This document shows positions 1 to 12,663 of a stretch of 64,000 bases of DNA, one piece after another. Position 1 is the first letter of the stretch. Every line of letters starts with the position of its first letter. The position numbers and the translations under genes are program-made. The notes under the pieces were generated by a model. It was not told the DNA's origin. It did no database searches and saw only the letters and a program-made list of their open reading frames with translations. The DNA is from Darksidea phi (taxonomy: Eukaryota; Ascomycota; Dothideomycetes; Pleosporales; Lentitheciaceae), in the NCBI GenBank assembly GCA_030770425.1, contig JASJFT010000130.1, positions 1 through 64,000 on the forward strand, in the 5' to 3' direction.

Positions 1-1623
1 TGTCTTAACAGCAGCTGTCCAAGGAAGTTCTTTTCGTCATCCTTGTCTGCCTTGACGCATGCCAAGCGGACCGAGCTGATAAACCTGCACCGTCTGTAGT
101 GTATTTAGCAGGTACACGATGTCACGCCTACTTCTGCCGGAGGCCCATCGGACCACCCATGGGCCGGCCACGGTCACATGCCGGAGGCTATATAGTCCAG
201 TGTTCCTCCACCACGTCTCCTTAAGAATTCGTCTCATATCTCTCCGAATACTACCCTTTTGCTGCCTCAGCGTTTATGTGCCTGCCTGCCTACTCGTGCC
301 TCACACGAACTGACCCTCCACGAACGCGAGCTGTAGCTCTATAATTACGAGCTTACTATATTCTTCCTTCTAAAAGGTACGAACGTAATCGACGATATCA
401 TTAAGTTCGTACTCTAGATATTCATATACGTAGGCGGCGTCTACTCTATAGGAGTTACGGAGGATAGTACGGTATACGGGTCTACCCGTAGACTAAAGTA
501 GAACGAAGTAGTAATCTACGAATACGGTATATATAAGAAAGTAGAGGGAGTATTCGGTATCCTTATATATAGGCTTTTCGATACTTGGCTATTTCGTAGA
601 AACGTCCTATAGCTACTAGTCCTAACCAGGGCTTAGCGGTTCCGCCGTTCGGTCTTCTAGACGATCTAAAGTAGTACGCGGCAATCGTATATTTAAAGGG
701 CTGCCGCGCGTGTTTACGCTGTCGAACGCGCGAATTATATAAAATAATATAATTAACGCTTTTATATAATTTGGGTAGAGGGCTGTACCTATTTGTATAA
801 TTTTTGGATTTTAGCTTTATACCCCCTGTGTGTTAAAAACAATAATAATACCCACCACATTTTCAGTGCACTGATCAAGTGGCTCCCCAAATAGCTAGCC
901 AACATATACCACAACAACAAGCCACAACCCGATCCGCCTCAAACAAGCCAGCGCATCTCATCACTCCACAGAAAAGCTAATCCCGAAGGCCACAGTACCC
1001 ATCGTCTTATACTGAAGGCTCCGCTACTTTGCATTGACACCCTTTTGCATTAGCTTTACCGACTTCGTACCCTAACCTTTAATATCGATCCCGCTTGTAC
1101 GTACCTTCGGTTGATTGTTAGAATCATATCTAAACTCTCCTAATAGCCCAGAAATCAGAATGTAGCCAGTAAATCGTGGCTGTTATTGCCGAGCATGGCA
1201 TCTCATAAATATGTAGACTACAAGGTGCTTACCCATTAAACCAAGGGTCAAGGTGGATTAAATAGAACGGTCAAGGAATTCACGAAGCAGCAACTGCAAC
1301 ATTCTTTAATCAGATTGGTAACTGAGGAGCGATCCAGCAATGTGGTGTTAGCACCCCACATGCGCGATCCATGGAAGACATCGCCTTTATTGTAACACCA
1401 GAACAATGAACCATAACTAGCCTACAAAACTCCTATCATTCATATTAGAAAAACACCAGTGAGCCTACACAACACAAGAGATTTGCCAATCGCTTTCTGC
1501 GTGACAGTTATGCGTTCACAATGTCACTCCAGACCCCCCAACGATATAAGCATCCTAATCATTCCAACATAACCCTACACCCTCCAAATAAACTAAGCCC
1601 ACGCTACACGGCCAAGTAGAAAG
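1..1623. other. Gene-free left edge with a RIP-like relic
   Basis: I see no supportable gene here. Bases 1-350 are of ordinary composition. About 355-835 are TA-rich with many TA and CGTA steps and very few CA or TG steps, the pattern left by repeat-induced point mutation of an old repeat. About 840-1623 are ordinary AT-moderate intergenic DNA that includes the promoter of the gene starting at 1624. Confidence 0.5.
355..835. repeat. RIP-degraded repeat relic
   Basis: The stretch is dominated by TA, CGTA and TACG steps while CA and TG are scarce. That is the expected end state of C-to-T mutation at CpA on both strands. No protein homology can be read in any frame, so the original element cannot be named. 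The boundaries are estimated from the change in composition. Confidence 0.5.
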
Positions 1624-2748
1624 ATGCCTAAGCGACCCAATCGAACCGTCGCGGCCAAGCTCTTACTATCACCCGCCGACCTGGACCGCTTCCGTATCTG
1701 GCACAACCGCAGCGGTGTGTTTTCCAGCGCGTTGCAATATCACCGCTTCAAGGATCCGCAAGCGCATGGTTACAACACACTCTCTGCCCAAGAAATTTTG
1801 GCCCGTGTATACGCGGACCAGGGCAAGTTCTGCGGCCACCAACTCCATCCAACTGCCAAACAAGCAGGTGGCTACTGCCCCGTGTGCATGGTCTGGTTCT
1901 GTCTTGACTTCTTGGACGCTATCAGGGAGAAGTTCGTCGAGGTTGGAGGGCCGTTTGGGGTAATCAAACGCAAGCGGGCGACGTACTTTGAGCTCCGCGC
2001 AGCATGGTTTACGGCTCGGCTCGAGTTGGCAGCGTTGGCCTCTCGCTATGAGGTGGCGATGGCCATGGAAAAAACTTGGGATATGGAGAGGCCTGGTGAT
2101 GCAAGACATCGCGGGACGACGTATTCTGCCACGGCTGCTATGCAGCTCATGCACAAACGCTACAAGTACCCGGCACCGGTCGCATCTTCTAAGAAAGCTT
2201 CTCGTAGGAAAACTATGATTCCAGACAGAGACAAGGAGAGCAAGCAAAAGAAAACTGTCCGTTTCGCTGCAGACCTTAAACCCTACACAGGCCGCCCTTC
2301 TCATCGCTTCCTCCGACACCATCCCGGCTACGTACCCGGCCGCCACTCAGCACCTCGAGATTCCCAGTGGGAAGATACTTCATTCTATAAAAGCAATTCG
2401 TACGCGCGTCAACAGAGCAAAGTCTTCGTCATCACACAGAGGGCCAACGAAAGCATAGACTTGAACAAACCCGAACAGTGGCCCAAATTTGAAGGTCTGG
2501 CTTGTTTTCACCCGAAAGGCGCAATGATTGAGGAGCCCATAGAAGGGGTGCTAAGGGAAATGTTGCCGAAGGATAGGACCGAATTCTCGCGCGATTGCGA
2601 ATCGGCTAACGGCATTGCGATTATTGTTAACGATGCTAAGACTAGAATCGTGGGCTGTAATTTTTTGACAAGGGACATTGATAATTCACCGTATCCGAGA
2701 GTGTATGAGTGCGAGTGGATTTCGATGAAAGAAGGCGGAGAAGAATGA
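1624..2748 (+). CDS. Hypothetical fungal protein, 374 aa
   Basis: Single-exon reading frame of 374 codons starting at ATG 1624. I do not recognise the family. Around residues 70-95 there is a cluster of Cys and His (a CGHQLH segment followed by a YCPVC segment) that might bind a metal. The middle (about residues 185-235) is rich in Lys, Arg and Ser and looks disordered. The C-terminal third has the mix of hydrophobic and charged residues of a folded domain. No signal peptide or membrane segment is evident. It is convergent with the ATR gene downstream. Codon use resembles that of its neighbours, and the antisense open frame of 225 codons at 1669-2346 is a shadow. Coding status is likely; function unknown. 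Confidence 0.75.
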   Translation: MPKRPNRTVAAKLLLSPADLDRFRIWHNRSGVFSSALQYHRFKDPQAHGYNTLSAQEILARVYADQGKFCGHQLHPTAKQAGGYCPVCMVWFCLDFLDAIREKFVEVGGPFGVIKRKRATYFELRAAWFTARLELAALASRYEVAMAMEKTWDMERPGDARHRGTTYSATAAMQLMHKRYKYPAPVASSKKASRRKTMIPDRDKESKQKKTVRFAADLKPYTGRPSHRFLRHHPGYVPGRHSAPRDSQWEDTSFYKSNSYARQQSKVFVITQRANESIDLNKPEQWPKFEGLACFHPKGAMIEEPIEGVLREMLPKDRTEFSRDCESANGIAIIVNDAKTRIVGCNFLTRDIDNSPYPRVYECEWISMKEGGEE

Positions 2749-3124
2749 CTGTGAGGAGTTAAGCAAACTCATCGTCAGTTAGGAGCGAGTGTTATTTTAA
2801 TAAACTACAGTATCTAAATGTGCATTTGAGCCAAATTACAGGTCGAACATCGCCCAAGGAATGCGTTAAAGTAAACGGAGAGTCGAACAAAAGATTGGTA
2901 AGAAGAGAGAAGCCACTGCCGTTGGGGCTAGCTGGTAGCAAAATCTTAAAGTGATGTCGCATCTACCCTCACGCACGTATTTTTCCTTGATCATAACATT
3001 CCATTTTGTACTCGCAGCACCATCCCAAGATTTTGCCGCAGATCCTACACGAAAACACACCCACGTTTCCCTTCTACACACGCCGACCCGGACAAACTCC
3101 ATTACCCACACGGTCAAGTACACA
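2749..3124. other. Convergent 3' intergenic region
   Basis: 376 bp between two convergent stop codons. It should hold both 3' UTRs and polyadenylation signals. An AT-rich patch lies at about 2785-2840. No gene is seen. Confidence 0.5.
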
Positions 3125-6100
3125 CTAAAAGAAAGCACACCACCCAATATACATAGCCGCCAAGTTCTGCGGGTCCCTCGCTCCCCTCACCAGACTATCC
3201 ACGTATCCCTCCACACTCAACGGCACACTCTCTCCCCGCACAAACCCACCCAACTTTCCACGAACAAGTTCGAGGACCTCCTGTGGCGTTTCCGCCACTC
3301 CTTGAATCCGCTTCTTGCGTTTACCGCCCAGAAAGTCCGCCGTGGGATCATGTACGAAAGTTTCCAAGATGGTGATGAGCGTATCTTCGTGTTGGCGGAG
3401 AAGACTGTATGTGAGCTCTGCGGTCTTGCGGAAAGGTCCTTCGACGCCGGAGGGGCCCATTGCGTCGACCATGTTGTGAGTTAGACGGAACGGGACGAGT
3501 TCTGGTTTCTCAAAGGTGAGACCTTTGTCGAAAAGACAGTTAAAGTCGACGTGGAAGGTACCGCCATTTCCTTCCTCTAACAACACGTTTTCACCGTGCC
3601 TATCGCCTAAGCCTAGTACATGTCCTACGATGCTCATAACAGCGCAAGAGCGTGTGTAACGTAGGCGGGCTGCGAACCAGGCTTCCGGTTCGGGGAAGGA
3701 TTCGACGAACCACTCGTGCAGCACAGGCTGGAACTTTTTGAGGATCTTATCGGTGAAGATGGGGATCTTTGATGGAGAGGAGGAGGCTTCGTTGAGGAGT
3801 AGTCGAATCTCACCGTAGTCGATGTTGATACTCTTTTGGCGGTAGAGGCGAATGATGATGTCGCGCATCGGCTTGAGCCCTTCAACCCACTCGATCGTAC
3901 CACACTCTTCGTTGAGCGGGGTCACGCCATAAGTTTTGATGTAAAGACGGCGCTTGCTAGCTTCAATGTCTCGCTGCAAAGCACGATTAATCATCGCGTT
4001 GAATTCCATGAGACGCTGATCCTTCCGCAAGTCATCCTTAGGTTTGCAGAGAAGCCCGTACTTTCGCCCATCCGAACCTATGACTGTGATTTTTCGTGGG
4101 CGTTGAAGTGAAGACAAGACTAAAACATCGTCTTCGAATTCAGCGATGGTGGTAGAATCCTGTGGAAACGGGTTATGAGCGCGGATCATTCTGCTGTCGT
4201 TACCAGAAGGGAGAGTCGGGATCATGGTAGCCTCGATCGGCACTACCAACGCACAAGGCGCAAGCTTCATCTTAAACCCAAGATCTCGCGACAAGCTGAC
4301 GTGCGATACACGCTGCTCGATAGGAGCATCGCAGGCCAACAGCAAGGCATCCGTAAGTTGTTGACCATGTATGATAAAGTTCCTCAACTCCGTACCACTA
4401 GTTTTCTTTTTGGATTCCTTATTCTTGTTAGCAGAAGTGTGAGCCTCGCCGACCCGGGCACTTACCGCGAGCTTCTTCAAAATTGTGGTACCTCGGGATC
4501 GTCGCTCATCCTGCGTTGAGTGCAACACCGCCAAGAGACTCCACAGAGCCTGTTGGGGGTATTGGCCGGCTACTTTGAGGATAATGAGCTGAAGAACCTC
4601 CCAAACGTTCTTGTTGGAGTGACTGATGCGGGTGATGATCTGTGGGAATGCGGTATACCACGGGTATGCAGGCATGCGTTCACTTGCATATCTCTTGACG
4701 TACTTGTTGATGTGTTCGAGATGGTTGAGTTTATGCTGGTGCATTTCTTTGTCCTTGGGTGAGCGTGGTTGAGCGTTGAGAACCTCGGTGCCCATGTCCA
4801 GCCAGAGCGTAAGGATTTTAGGAATGGTTTGGTAGTAGTACTTCGAGCCATACACCGTCGAGCGAATGTAGTTTTCGATCACCAGCTTCGTCAGCTCTCC
4901 AGCGATAAAATTACCGGCCTGCTTCGCGACTGGTAACGCTTTCTCGGTCTCGTAGAGCTTGAGATAATACCGCCCGAGGTAGTAGTGACCCTTGTCCCAC
5001 TTGGGATACGTCATGATTCCTCTAGCATATTCTTCCTTGAGGAGCGAGCTCTGTGTCTGACCAGCTCTATCCAGCCATTTCGCAAGCAGCAGTAGAGCGT
5101 GAGATTTGACTCTATTTGGAACTAGAGGCCAATCTGTCGTGGTAGTCGTACCGACTGAGACCGAAACTTCCATGGGCACCAAGTCCTTCGCGGTGAAGGA
5201 ACTGCTCGTGATCGCGCTACGAAGGTTCTGAATTGCCTTTCGGTGATGTCCTTGCTTCCATAGCATCTTCGAATACTCGATCTTTGATGCGTCATCACCA
5301 AGTTGGGAAGCATGCAGTATCGAGTTAAAGGCTGCTGGTGTGAAGTCGCCTTTCCGGGCTAGTCTCGAAGTCGTTAACCAGGCGGATGCAATGTCAAGGC
5401 TCGTAAACCCGATACTACGAAGAGTTAGCGTGCTCTAGAAGCGAAACATTAGCTACGGGTACTAACCGAGATAGTTGCATCGCGGCACGCCGTACTCCTA
5501 GTAAATACTGCTTGTCCGAAACGTAGGCCCCCAATATGTCCAATCTTCGGTCCAAGTTCTCAAGTATGACTTCACGATCAGACGTGGAATACGTTGACAT
5601 GCCGCTAATCGTCTCAAGCTCGTATAGGGTATGCAACTTCACTATATGCTCGTGGGCTGCATGTAGCGATGCCGTAGCGGTGGGGGACAACGATTTAGCA
5701 ACTGCCTCACGCAGATCCTCGACAATCTTCTTGAACTCGTCGCCGTTCTTGTGTCGCAACGCAAGCAAAGCCTTGCCAATGCCGACGTTGAACTCAAGGG
5801 ACGCTCCGGTAGAATGCTCAGTAGGTAGAGCAAGGGTTCTCTCGAGTTGATCCCACTTGCCTATCGACCAAGCTGCTTCTGCGGCGAAGGGCATGATAGT
5901 CTGTGAGACGGAGTCAGAAGTGTGGAATCCATCCACGTAATTGAGAATAGCATCTAGGATACGAGTTAGTGGCGGTTAATCTACTAATGTTACGTGACTT
6001 GCCATATTGCCCAGACTCTTTTAGACAAGTGAGCAGGTCAACTTGGGTTTCGGGATCATTGGGTTTTTCCGCAAGCGCGAGCTCATACCAGCTCTGAGCG

Positions 6101-9100
6101 GCTGTCCAACGTCCAGCCTTCCGATGCTCCATGATCTGTTGCTCCGGGTTCAATACCTGAAGATGAGCCGAGATACCCTCTATGCTGTCAGGCTCGTCAA
6201 TCTGAGCATATATGAACTGCAGATGTTGTAGCAAATCATCCTTGGCGAAGTAACCTTGCTTGGCTTCGGCTTTGGCCTGCTCTTCGCGGTAATATTGCTC
6301 CCAGTGGAATAATGCTCGAGCATATGACCCACACTCTACCGCACGGTGAGAGATGACTTTTGCGGGGATCATTTGTAGCAAGCCTTCAACAGCACTGATT
6401 TGTTGCATGGCCTCTATCTCCTCATTCTCCGAAATCCCCCGACCAGTTTTGCCAGCTATGGCCCGTGCTTCTGAGGCCGCTCTTCGTTTCTCTTGTAGCC
6501 AGAGAACAAGATAATCAAGGATCTGGAAGACGTTCTACGTACAGAAGTCAGTGAATGCCACGCCGCGTACGAAGGAGCCTTACCTCGCTACATTGCTTGA
6601 TATTTGTCGTCTCCGCGTGATTAGTCCCTTGCGCATCTGCCTCGAGGATTCTTAACATCTCACGACCAATGTTGTTGAAGGTCTGTTCATCGCCATCTAT
6701 AATGGCATTGACTACTGCAAAGGGTATGATAAAGGTGTCGATGGACAGATCTTGGTGTCGCAATACCTTTGCTATGCACGAAAAAATCTGCTGCGCATTG
6801 TGTTCTTTTGCTCGGAGCAAGAGGTCATAGGTGAAACTTCGAAGCCAAGTAGCATGACTGACCCCGCGACCGAAGATTGGATACTGCACGGGTTGGATCT
6901 TCACCTTGCCACTAATCGTATATCTTGAGTTCAGAAATGGAGTCAGAGCAGTGCGGACAGATTCATCCATCCCGAACCAGATTTGGAACGAAGGCGTAGG
7001 TGGCGACGACTTCTCCTTAGCAGAAGCGAACTCGGGACCAAAGCCGCTGAATGTGCAAAGCTCTTGCATCAAAAAGGCTAGATAGCCCTGCGCTTTGGTG
7101 TTTGATGTGGCTTGGAAGACCTTAATGATCACTTCTTCAAGCATAAATCCAGCAAACTCAAGGACTTCTGTGGCTTTCAAAAAGTTGCTGAGTACGAGAA
7201 TTCGTTTCTTCTCGCGCACGGTTTCCACGCGGTACGGATCAAGACCGCCGATAAGGCCAAGGCATCTTGCGCAAAGACTGGGAATGTCGCCATGGTTCTC
7301 AGCGAATCGAACGCAGATATCGAGTAGAGATCGGCTGAGCATGGTTAAAGCAGGAAGCGGTTTCTGACTGATGGCGGACTGATGAATCAGACTCTGGTTG
7401 GTCTCGAGAAAGGGTACGAGCTCCAATAGCGCTTGTCGTACAACGATGGCATTTTCGTCGTTGCATCGCTTGCTGAAGGTGGTGAGGTGTGTTACTGGGT
7501 CCTCTTTAGCCTTTAGACGGGCTATTTCGCCTTCGAGCTTCGAGAGCACGGGTATTGAGGCCAGTGAAGGTAAGAAACCTATCCGATCTTGTAAGAGTTT
7601 ATTGTGTTTTTGTCGAAGAGAATCCAGAGTTTTGCTGGCCTCTGCACGGGTATCGTCGGCAAAGGATGGCCAATTCTGGACAATCAGTGCGAACGTCTGA
7701 TCAATCACGACCTTCAAGTAGTCTTTTTCAAGAACCCACAAGAGGTCGGACCAAGACCTGAAAGCCTGATCGCACAGATGAACATCGGCCATTGCGGACT
7801 GCAGACATGCTCGAAGCTAGGAGCGTGAGTAGCTGCGTAACAATCAGTCTCGAAATATGACGTACCTGTGGAAGAGCGTAGCTAGAGTCTGGACCAGCGA
7901 CATGAATCAACTCTCTGATAGCTCTTACGCACCTCTTTCGTTCAGTAAGTGGATGGACTCCATTTGGATTTTCGACAACGTCGGAAATGAGAGTCATGAT
8001 GCCCAAGATGTGTTTGCGAACAAATGCCTCCAACTTTGCCTCTGCACTCTTTGACGTCGACTTGCGCTTTCTATCCTTAATGTCATCTAACGCGGCGATC
8101 CTGTGGAATCCAGCATAGAACTAGGCAAGTCAGCTAATATACATAGGCTGAGTAAAGCACCTACCGCTTGCTTGTCACCTTCGTCTTGGTCGGCAGCCAT
8201 CTTTAGTACTTCGAAAGCAGCACTTGCCGACTCCTGCAGAACCAGGTCATGTAACTGATATCTGTTCTCCCGGAAGCCTGGTGCAACGGCAATCAGGGAA
8301 TCCATTGCCCTTCGCTCCACGTCGCCTTCTGCTTGACACAGAAGTAATGCAAGAATGCGAGCAAGATGGTGTCTTGGCTGCATACAAACATCTTCAAGGG
8401 TTGTGTCTTTGGCTTGCGCGATTCTTTCGATGACGTCTTTTCGTTTGTTCAGGACGAGTATCGGAAGAACGTGGCCGTGGATTTCGATTAGAAGCGAGGG
8501 CACCGTCAACCCAGTCAAATTCCCTACAAACTGCGCCTTTTGCGGTTTGTTGTGGATTTCGTTGACGACCTTGAATCCGATAGTCCTCCAGTAAGGGCGC
8601 AGCATCTCCAAAGGTGAAGTTTTGAGATCATCAGCAAGTGATAAAAGCTGAGTCAGTTAGGCACACTGGTTCGCGAGATGGAAAGCTGTTGTGATATACC
8701 TCATTGAACGCGGCGCCGTATACGACGGTATTGGTATGACCCAAATACTCGACAAGTTGACCCAGTATAATTTGAAGCTCCACTTCACTGCATGTCCTGA
8801 GGATAGATTAGCTAAAAATTTGAACGGTACAGTCTTGAACTAACCGCGCAGCCTGCCCATAAGCTATGATCAGCGTTTCCTGGACAGAGGTGACATTTCG
8901 CTTAGTGAGCTCGACAAAGAACTGTATCATCCCTCGACGGTTCTTGTCGCGTACCTTGTCGGGAACGTTATCACCGAGGAATGTCATAAGCGCATGACTT
9001 GGAAATGTTAGCTTACATCATCATTTCGACAATACACTTACGATGCCGCGATTCTCAACTCCCTTAGAGATCTAGTCATAGCATTAATGAGCCAATTCCC

Positions 9101-11226
9101 CAGCGGCGATATCTCCAGGTTGAGGTAGTCGGGATCGGATATGTGAGTGAAGACGCGTCGAATGGCAACTGCCATCAATACCCGCGACTTTGACGACTTG
9201 TCGAACCTCTCTTCCTTAATGATTGCAATCAAAGCAGCAATGACGTCTTTCCACGTTTCGTTTGAGGCATCCTTATCCCAGTGAAACGACACGTCGCGGC
9301 GCTGAGAGTCAGTCGCATCGCACACGATGCAGGTGGACTCTTGCCAGCTCTGTCGATTGCCGAACGGTGGCTGTAGGGATTGTGAACCTGCACAAGCAAT
9401 CTTACCAAAGGCTAATAGTAAGTCGCATTGCTCGCGTTCGGACTCTTGCGGGTCTTCTGACATGTCCAAATACTTAACCCTATACTCATTAGTGGTGCCA
9501 TTTCGTTGTGGAAGAGTACTGACTGAATAATTTGGTGGAGGTTTGACAAATTCAGCACAGGAGACTCGGGTGAGCTGCCGTTAAGAGCCATCATTAGCAG
9601 ACTATATGCACCAGAATCCTTATCTTCTGAGCTTTCGGGCGAGGTCCTACGCCGTTTGGCGGGCCTCTCTTCGTCCATCAGATTCATTTGTCGAAAGCTC
9701 TTAGCAAAGGATAATGATTCCTGGTTGAGCTCGTTACTCGAGAAGCTCCGCGGCTCGTCGGAGCAGAGGGCAGCCCTCAGCTCCTCGACTTCAGCAGGCC
9801 AGTCGCCGGGGGAAGTCCATAGGCATAATGCAAGCTGAAGAATTTAGTCGGGCATTTTGATAAGTACACCAGCGCGACGTACCTGAAGGTCTCGGTGCAA
9901 CGAAGTGAGCCTTGTAACATCCCGACAATATGTAGCTACACTAGGCTCCATAGAACCCAAGATGAGATGTTTCATGTCCCATCGACGACGATCTTCAGAG
10001 CGGTCATGTTCTGGGAGCTCTTCCAGTACGCTACGCAGACGAGCCAACAGGGACGCCAGTCGAATCTGGTTTGGTTCGGAAAGAGGTGACGTCGAACAAG
10101 ACTGTACCACATCCAGCAGACCCGATGTAATAGCTAATCCAGCTCTTTGTGAATTGGCAAACGCGTCTTGTACTTCAGCGTTTGGGAAAGCCAATGTCTC
10201 CAGCTGCTTCATGTACATGGTTTGAATCTCATCTCGACTGGAGTTTGTATCTGTAGTAGGTGACCACTTTCTAAGACTTTGCCACAGGCAGGTGCAAACG
10301 TCCAAAGCCCATGGGCGCAGATGTCCATAAGCGTCGAGGCTGGTGCTCCTTTGTCTAGGGCTAAGGCAGGTTTGGAGCAGAGCTTGATTGAGCCGAAAGC
10401 CAACGTAGATTGCTTGTATCGGTGATGTGATGGTTCTTTGTAAGTCCTGCGGTACAACAACACAATGTTGGACGTCGGGCCAGAAATTGGTGATACTGCT
10501 CGCAGATGGTAATTGAATATTGACGGCCAACAGAGGTGTTTGAAGTACTTCCTCAGTATTCTCCAAGGCAAGTAGAATACCTAATTCTCATTAGCTTAGC
10601 TTCAAGGTCAAAGGTGCGTGAGTCGTCGTACTCTCCACACAGGACCTGTAGAGCTGTATGATAGCCTGGGTCTGGCGCCAGGTGCTAGCGGATCGAGAAA
10701 GAACATCGAGAAATGTGGTCAACAAGTCCTGTACATGTTCATCAATGTTTAAACTGTCGTCTTGCGCTAACAAGCCCAAAAGTTTCGGGAAGAGCCAAAT
10801 AATGATTGGGGCCTTAGAGCTGTCGTCATCATCTTCGCTATGGGTCGGCTTGAGTAATAGATAAGGCTTGTGTTGGAAGATGACCTTAAATGCGGCAATG
10901 CAATGCATGACCAGCTCCTCCAGCTCAATACGGCTCGGACCAAACAGGTCTTGCTTGAAGAAAGGATCGATTCCACCTTTGGCAATAATGCAAACGAAGG
11001 CGATGCATATTGAATCCGGATCGTCCAGCTCCGGCTTCCTGAGAAAGTCTTTCACTTGCTCGACAAATGGCGGCTTATCTGTAAAATCCTGCCGTGTGTC
11101 GGTGTTCGCCGCATTCTGGACGATCTGAGCGGGGATAGTCGATGGCGGCGGAAGTCCGCTGAGATTTCCATTCGGTACAGGCTGTGGAGCTTGTCGCTGG
11201 GTCGAGCCCCCGCCTCTGCGGGCCAT
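3125..11226 (-). CDS. uvsB: ATR/Mec1-type checkpoint kinase (UvsB orthologue), 12 exons, 2525 aa
   Basis: PI3K-related kinase that senses RPA-coated single-stranded DNA with its partner Ddc2/ATRIP and starts the DNA-damage and replication checkpoint in the nucleus. Hand-built exons (complement): 3125-5414, 5467-5953, 5994-6534, 6584-7816, 7866-8120, 8165-8647, 8700-8796, 8845-8997, 9042-9472, 9520-9834, 9883-10580, 10632-11226. All phases agree and the eleven introns are 40-52 nt. The N-terminal two thirds are helical HEAT-like and FAT sequence. The kinase domain is in the last exon: catalytic loop GLGDRHGEN (Asp about 2367, Asn about 2372) and the ATR-type metal motif HVDFN (Asp about 2386). 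The protein ends in a FATC tail, MYIGWCAFF. DFN instead of DFD, the total length and the FATC ending separate it from Tel1, TOR and DNA-PK. Start is the only ATG before the first exon frame, divergent from COX16. No lesion is seen. Confidence 0.93.
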
Positions 11227-11592
11227 GATGCAGGATTATCGAGGGGACATTGTGAGGAGCGAAGAAGGAAGTTCGACAGCTTTGTTGCCCAAGGATGGAG
11301 CAGGTGGGGTTGCTAGTGAGTGGGAGCCTTGACCTGGAAACGCGTCGGTGGTTGGCTCAGCGATAAATCAACGAGGCGAGTAGTCGCAATGGTTCACTCG
11401 TTGCAGTTTGGTGCGTGTAGATGTCTGCCTGGGGTGGCTGTAATGATGCCTATTCGATTCAAAAATGCGCGTCAAACAAAACGCGACATCCCGTGACCCC
11501 GCCAAGCCGCTAACATCTGGAAGTGCTCCGTATCTTCAGATGGACGCGATGATGCGACAATCGCCCACGCAATCAGAACTCCCTCTCCAACA
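11227..11592. promoter_or_regulatory. Shared divergent promoter, ATR kinase / COX16
   Basis: 366 bp between two divergently transcribed start codons. It must contain both core promoters. No TATA box or named operator stands out; the arrangement is inferred from gene orientation. Confidence 0.5.
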
Positions 11593-12026
11593 ATGCGACC
11601 CTCCGCCCTCCTCCGCGGACCCTTCGCCTCCAAATCCTTCCGCTCAACGCTCCCCAACACCCTCGCATCACGGTACCGCAAAGCGCTCACAAAGCACCCC
11701 TTCGCGCTCTTCGGCCTACCCTTCCTCACAACAATAGTAGCCGGGTCCTTCATGCTCACGCCCGCAACAGCACTCCGCTATGAGCGCTACGACCGCAAGA
11801 ACCAGCAGATCACCCAGGAGGAAGCCATGGGGCTGGGGCAGGATCGACGGAAGGTGAATATGAAGGATGAGTATTATGTGAGTATAGCCATGGATGGTGA
11901 GGGGAGTGGATGGGATGGGACAGGCTGACGATGTGTGCGCAGAGGTTACAAGCGAAGGACCTTGAGAACTGGGAACAGCGCCGTGTGAAGCGGCTCCCAG
12001 GTGAGATCGACGGCGTACTCGAATAG
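11593..12026 (+). CDS. COX16: Cytochrome c oxidase assembly protein COX16
   Basis: Small inner mitochondrial membrane protein that helps assemble complex IV (joining of Cox1 and Cox2 modules). Two exons, 11593-11877 and 11943-12026, joined in phase 0 across a 65-nt GTGAGT...CAG intron, give 122 aa. The N-terminus is Arg/Ser-rich as expected for mitochondrial import. One membrane segment follows at about residues 38-58 (FGLPFLTTIVAGSFML). The conserved C-terminal half includes RYERYDRKNQQ, KMKDEYY-like and the exon-2 segment LENWEQRRVKRLPGE typical of the family. Reading straight through the intron would replace this C-terminus with unrelated residues, so splicing is well supported. Length matches fungal Cox16. 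Confidence 0.9.
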
Positions 12027-12663
12027 GATATGTGGGATATAAACATACTGTAAAACGTTGGGCAACATGAAGCATTGGGTACGGCGTTTACGGTATCCAT
12101 TACACTATGGGGCAGCTTGGAATTGTACCCCTCCTCTCGGTCATATGAAATAGGATATACGTATCAAATCAAAATTAGCGACGCGGAAAAAGTAGACCGC
12201 AGCAGAGGAATGCGTCCGACAGGTGTATACGATGGCTATATTCGAGAACAAGCAGAAAGATGGCTGGTATGACTAGAAGTGTGTACTGCTGAATGCATTT
12301 CAACACTGATTATTCCTCCTAAGAGGATGTCCCGTTTTGGGCTCGATTATACGTTGAAGGCAGCTCCACACATCCTGGTATGCTACCGCTACGTAGATGA
12401 CCCGTATTCACCGCCACATGTAAATTCTTCGTCTCTCCTGGATCCGACTATTCGTCTAATTATAAAAATCGCGCTCAACCGACTCTCCAAGGAAATCTAG
12501 AAGGCAGTCGAAAGGTGTAAGAAAAGTGCAGCTGGCAAGAACTAAGCCGAATCATGGAATGACTCCTGCAAATGCTCAGAATGCGACAAACTGATGAATC
12601 GAAGATGTCGTGTTAAGGGCCTAAGCGAATCGTACCCGCGTCCGGTTTCGGAGGCTGACAAGC
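12027..12663. other. Convergent intergenic region
   Basis: 637 bp between the COX16 stop and the HMG-CoA synthase stop. Short open frames at 12075-12500 have no recognisable protein character. Expected to hold two 3' UTRs; nothing else seen. Confidence 0.5.

Noticed and set aside
1669..2346. 225-codon open frame antisense to the 374-aa gene
   Set aside because: No conserved character; the sense frame has better composition and full length.
7817..7865. A 33-nt intron ending at the first CAG (about 7833) in the ATR gene
   Set aside because: Too short; the next acceptor gives 49 nt, phase 0 and the conserved continuation.
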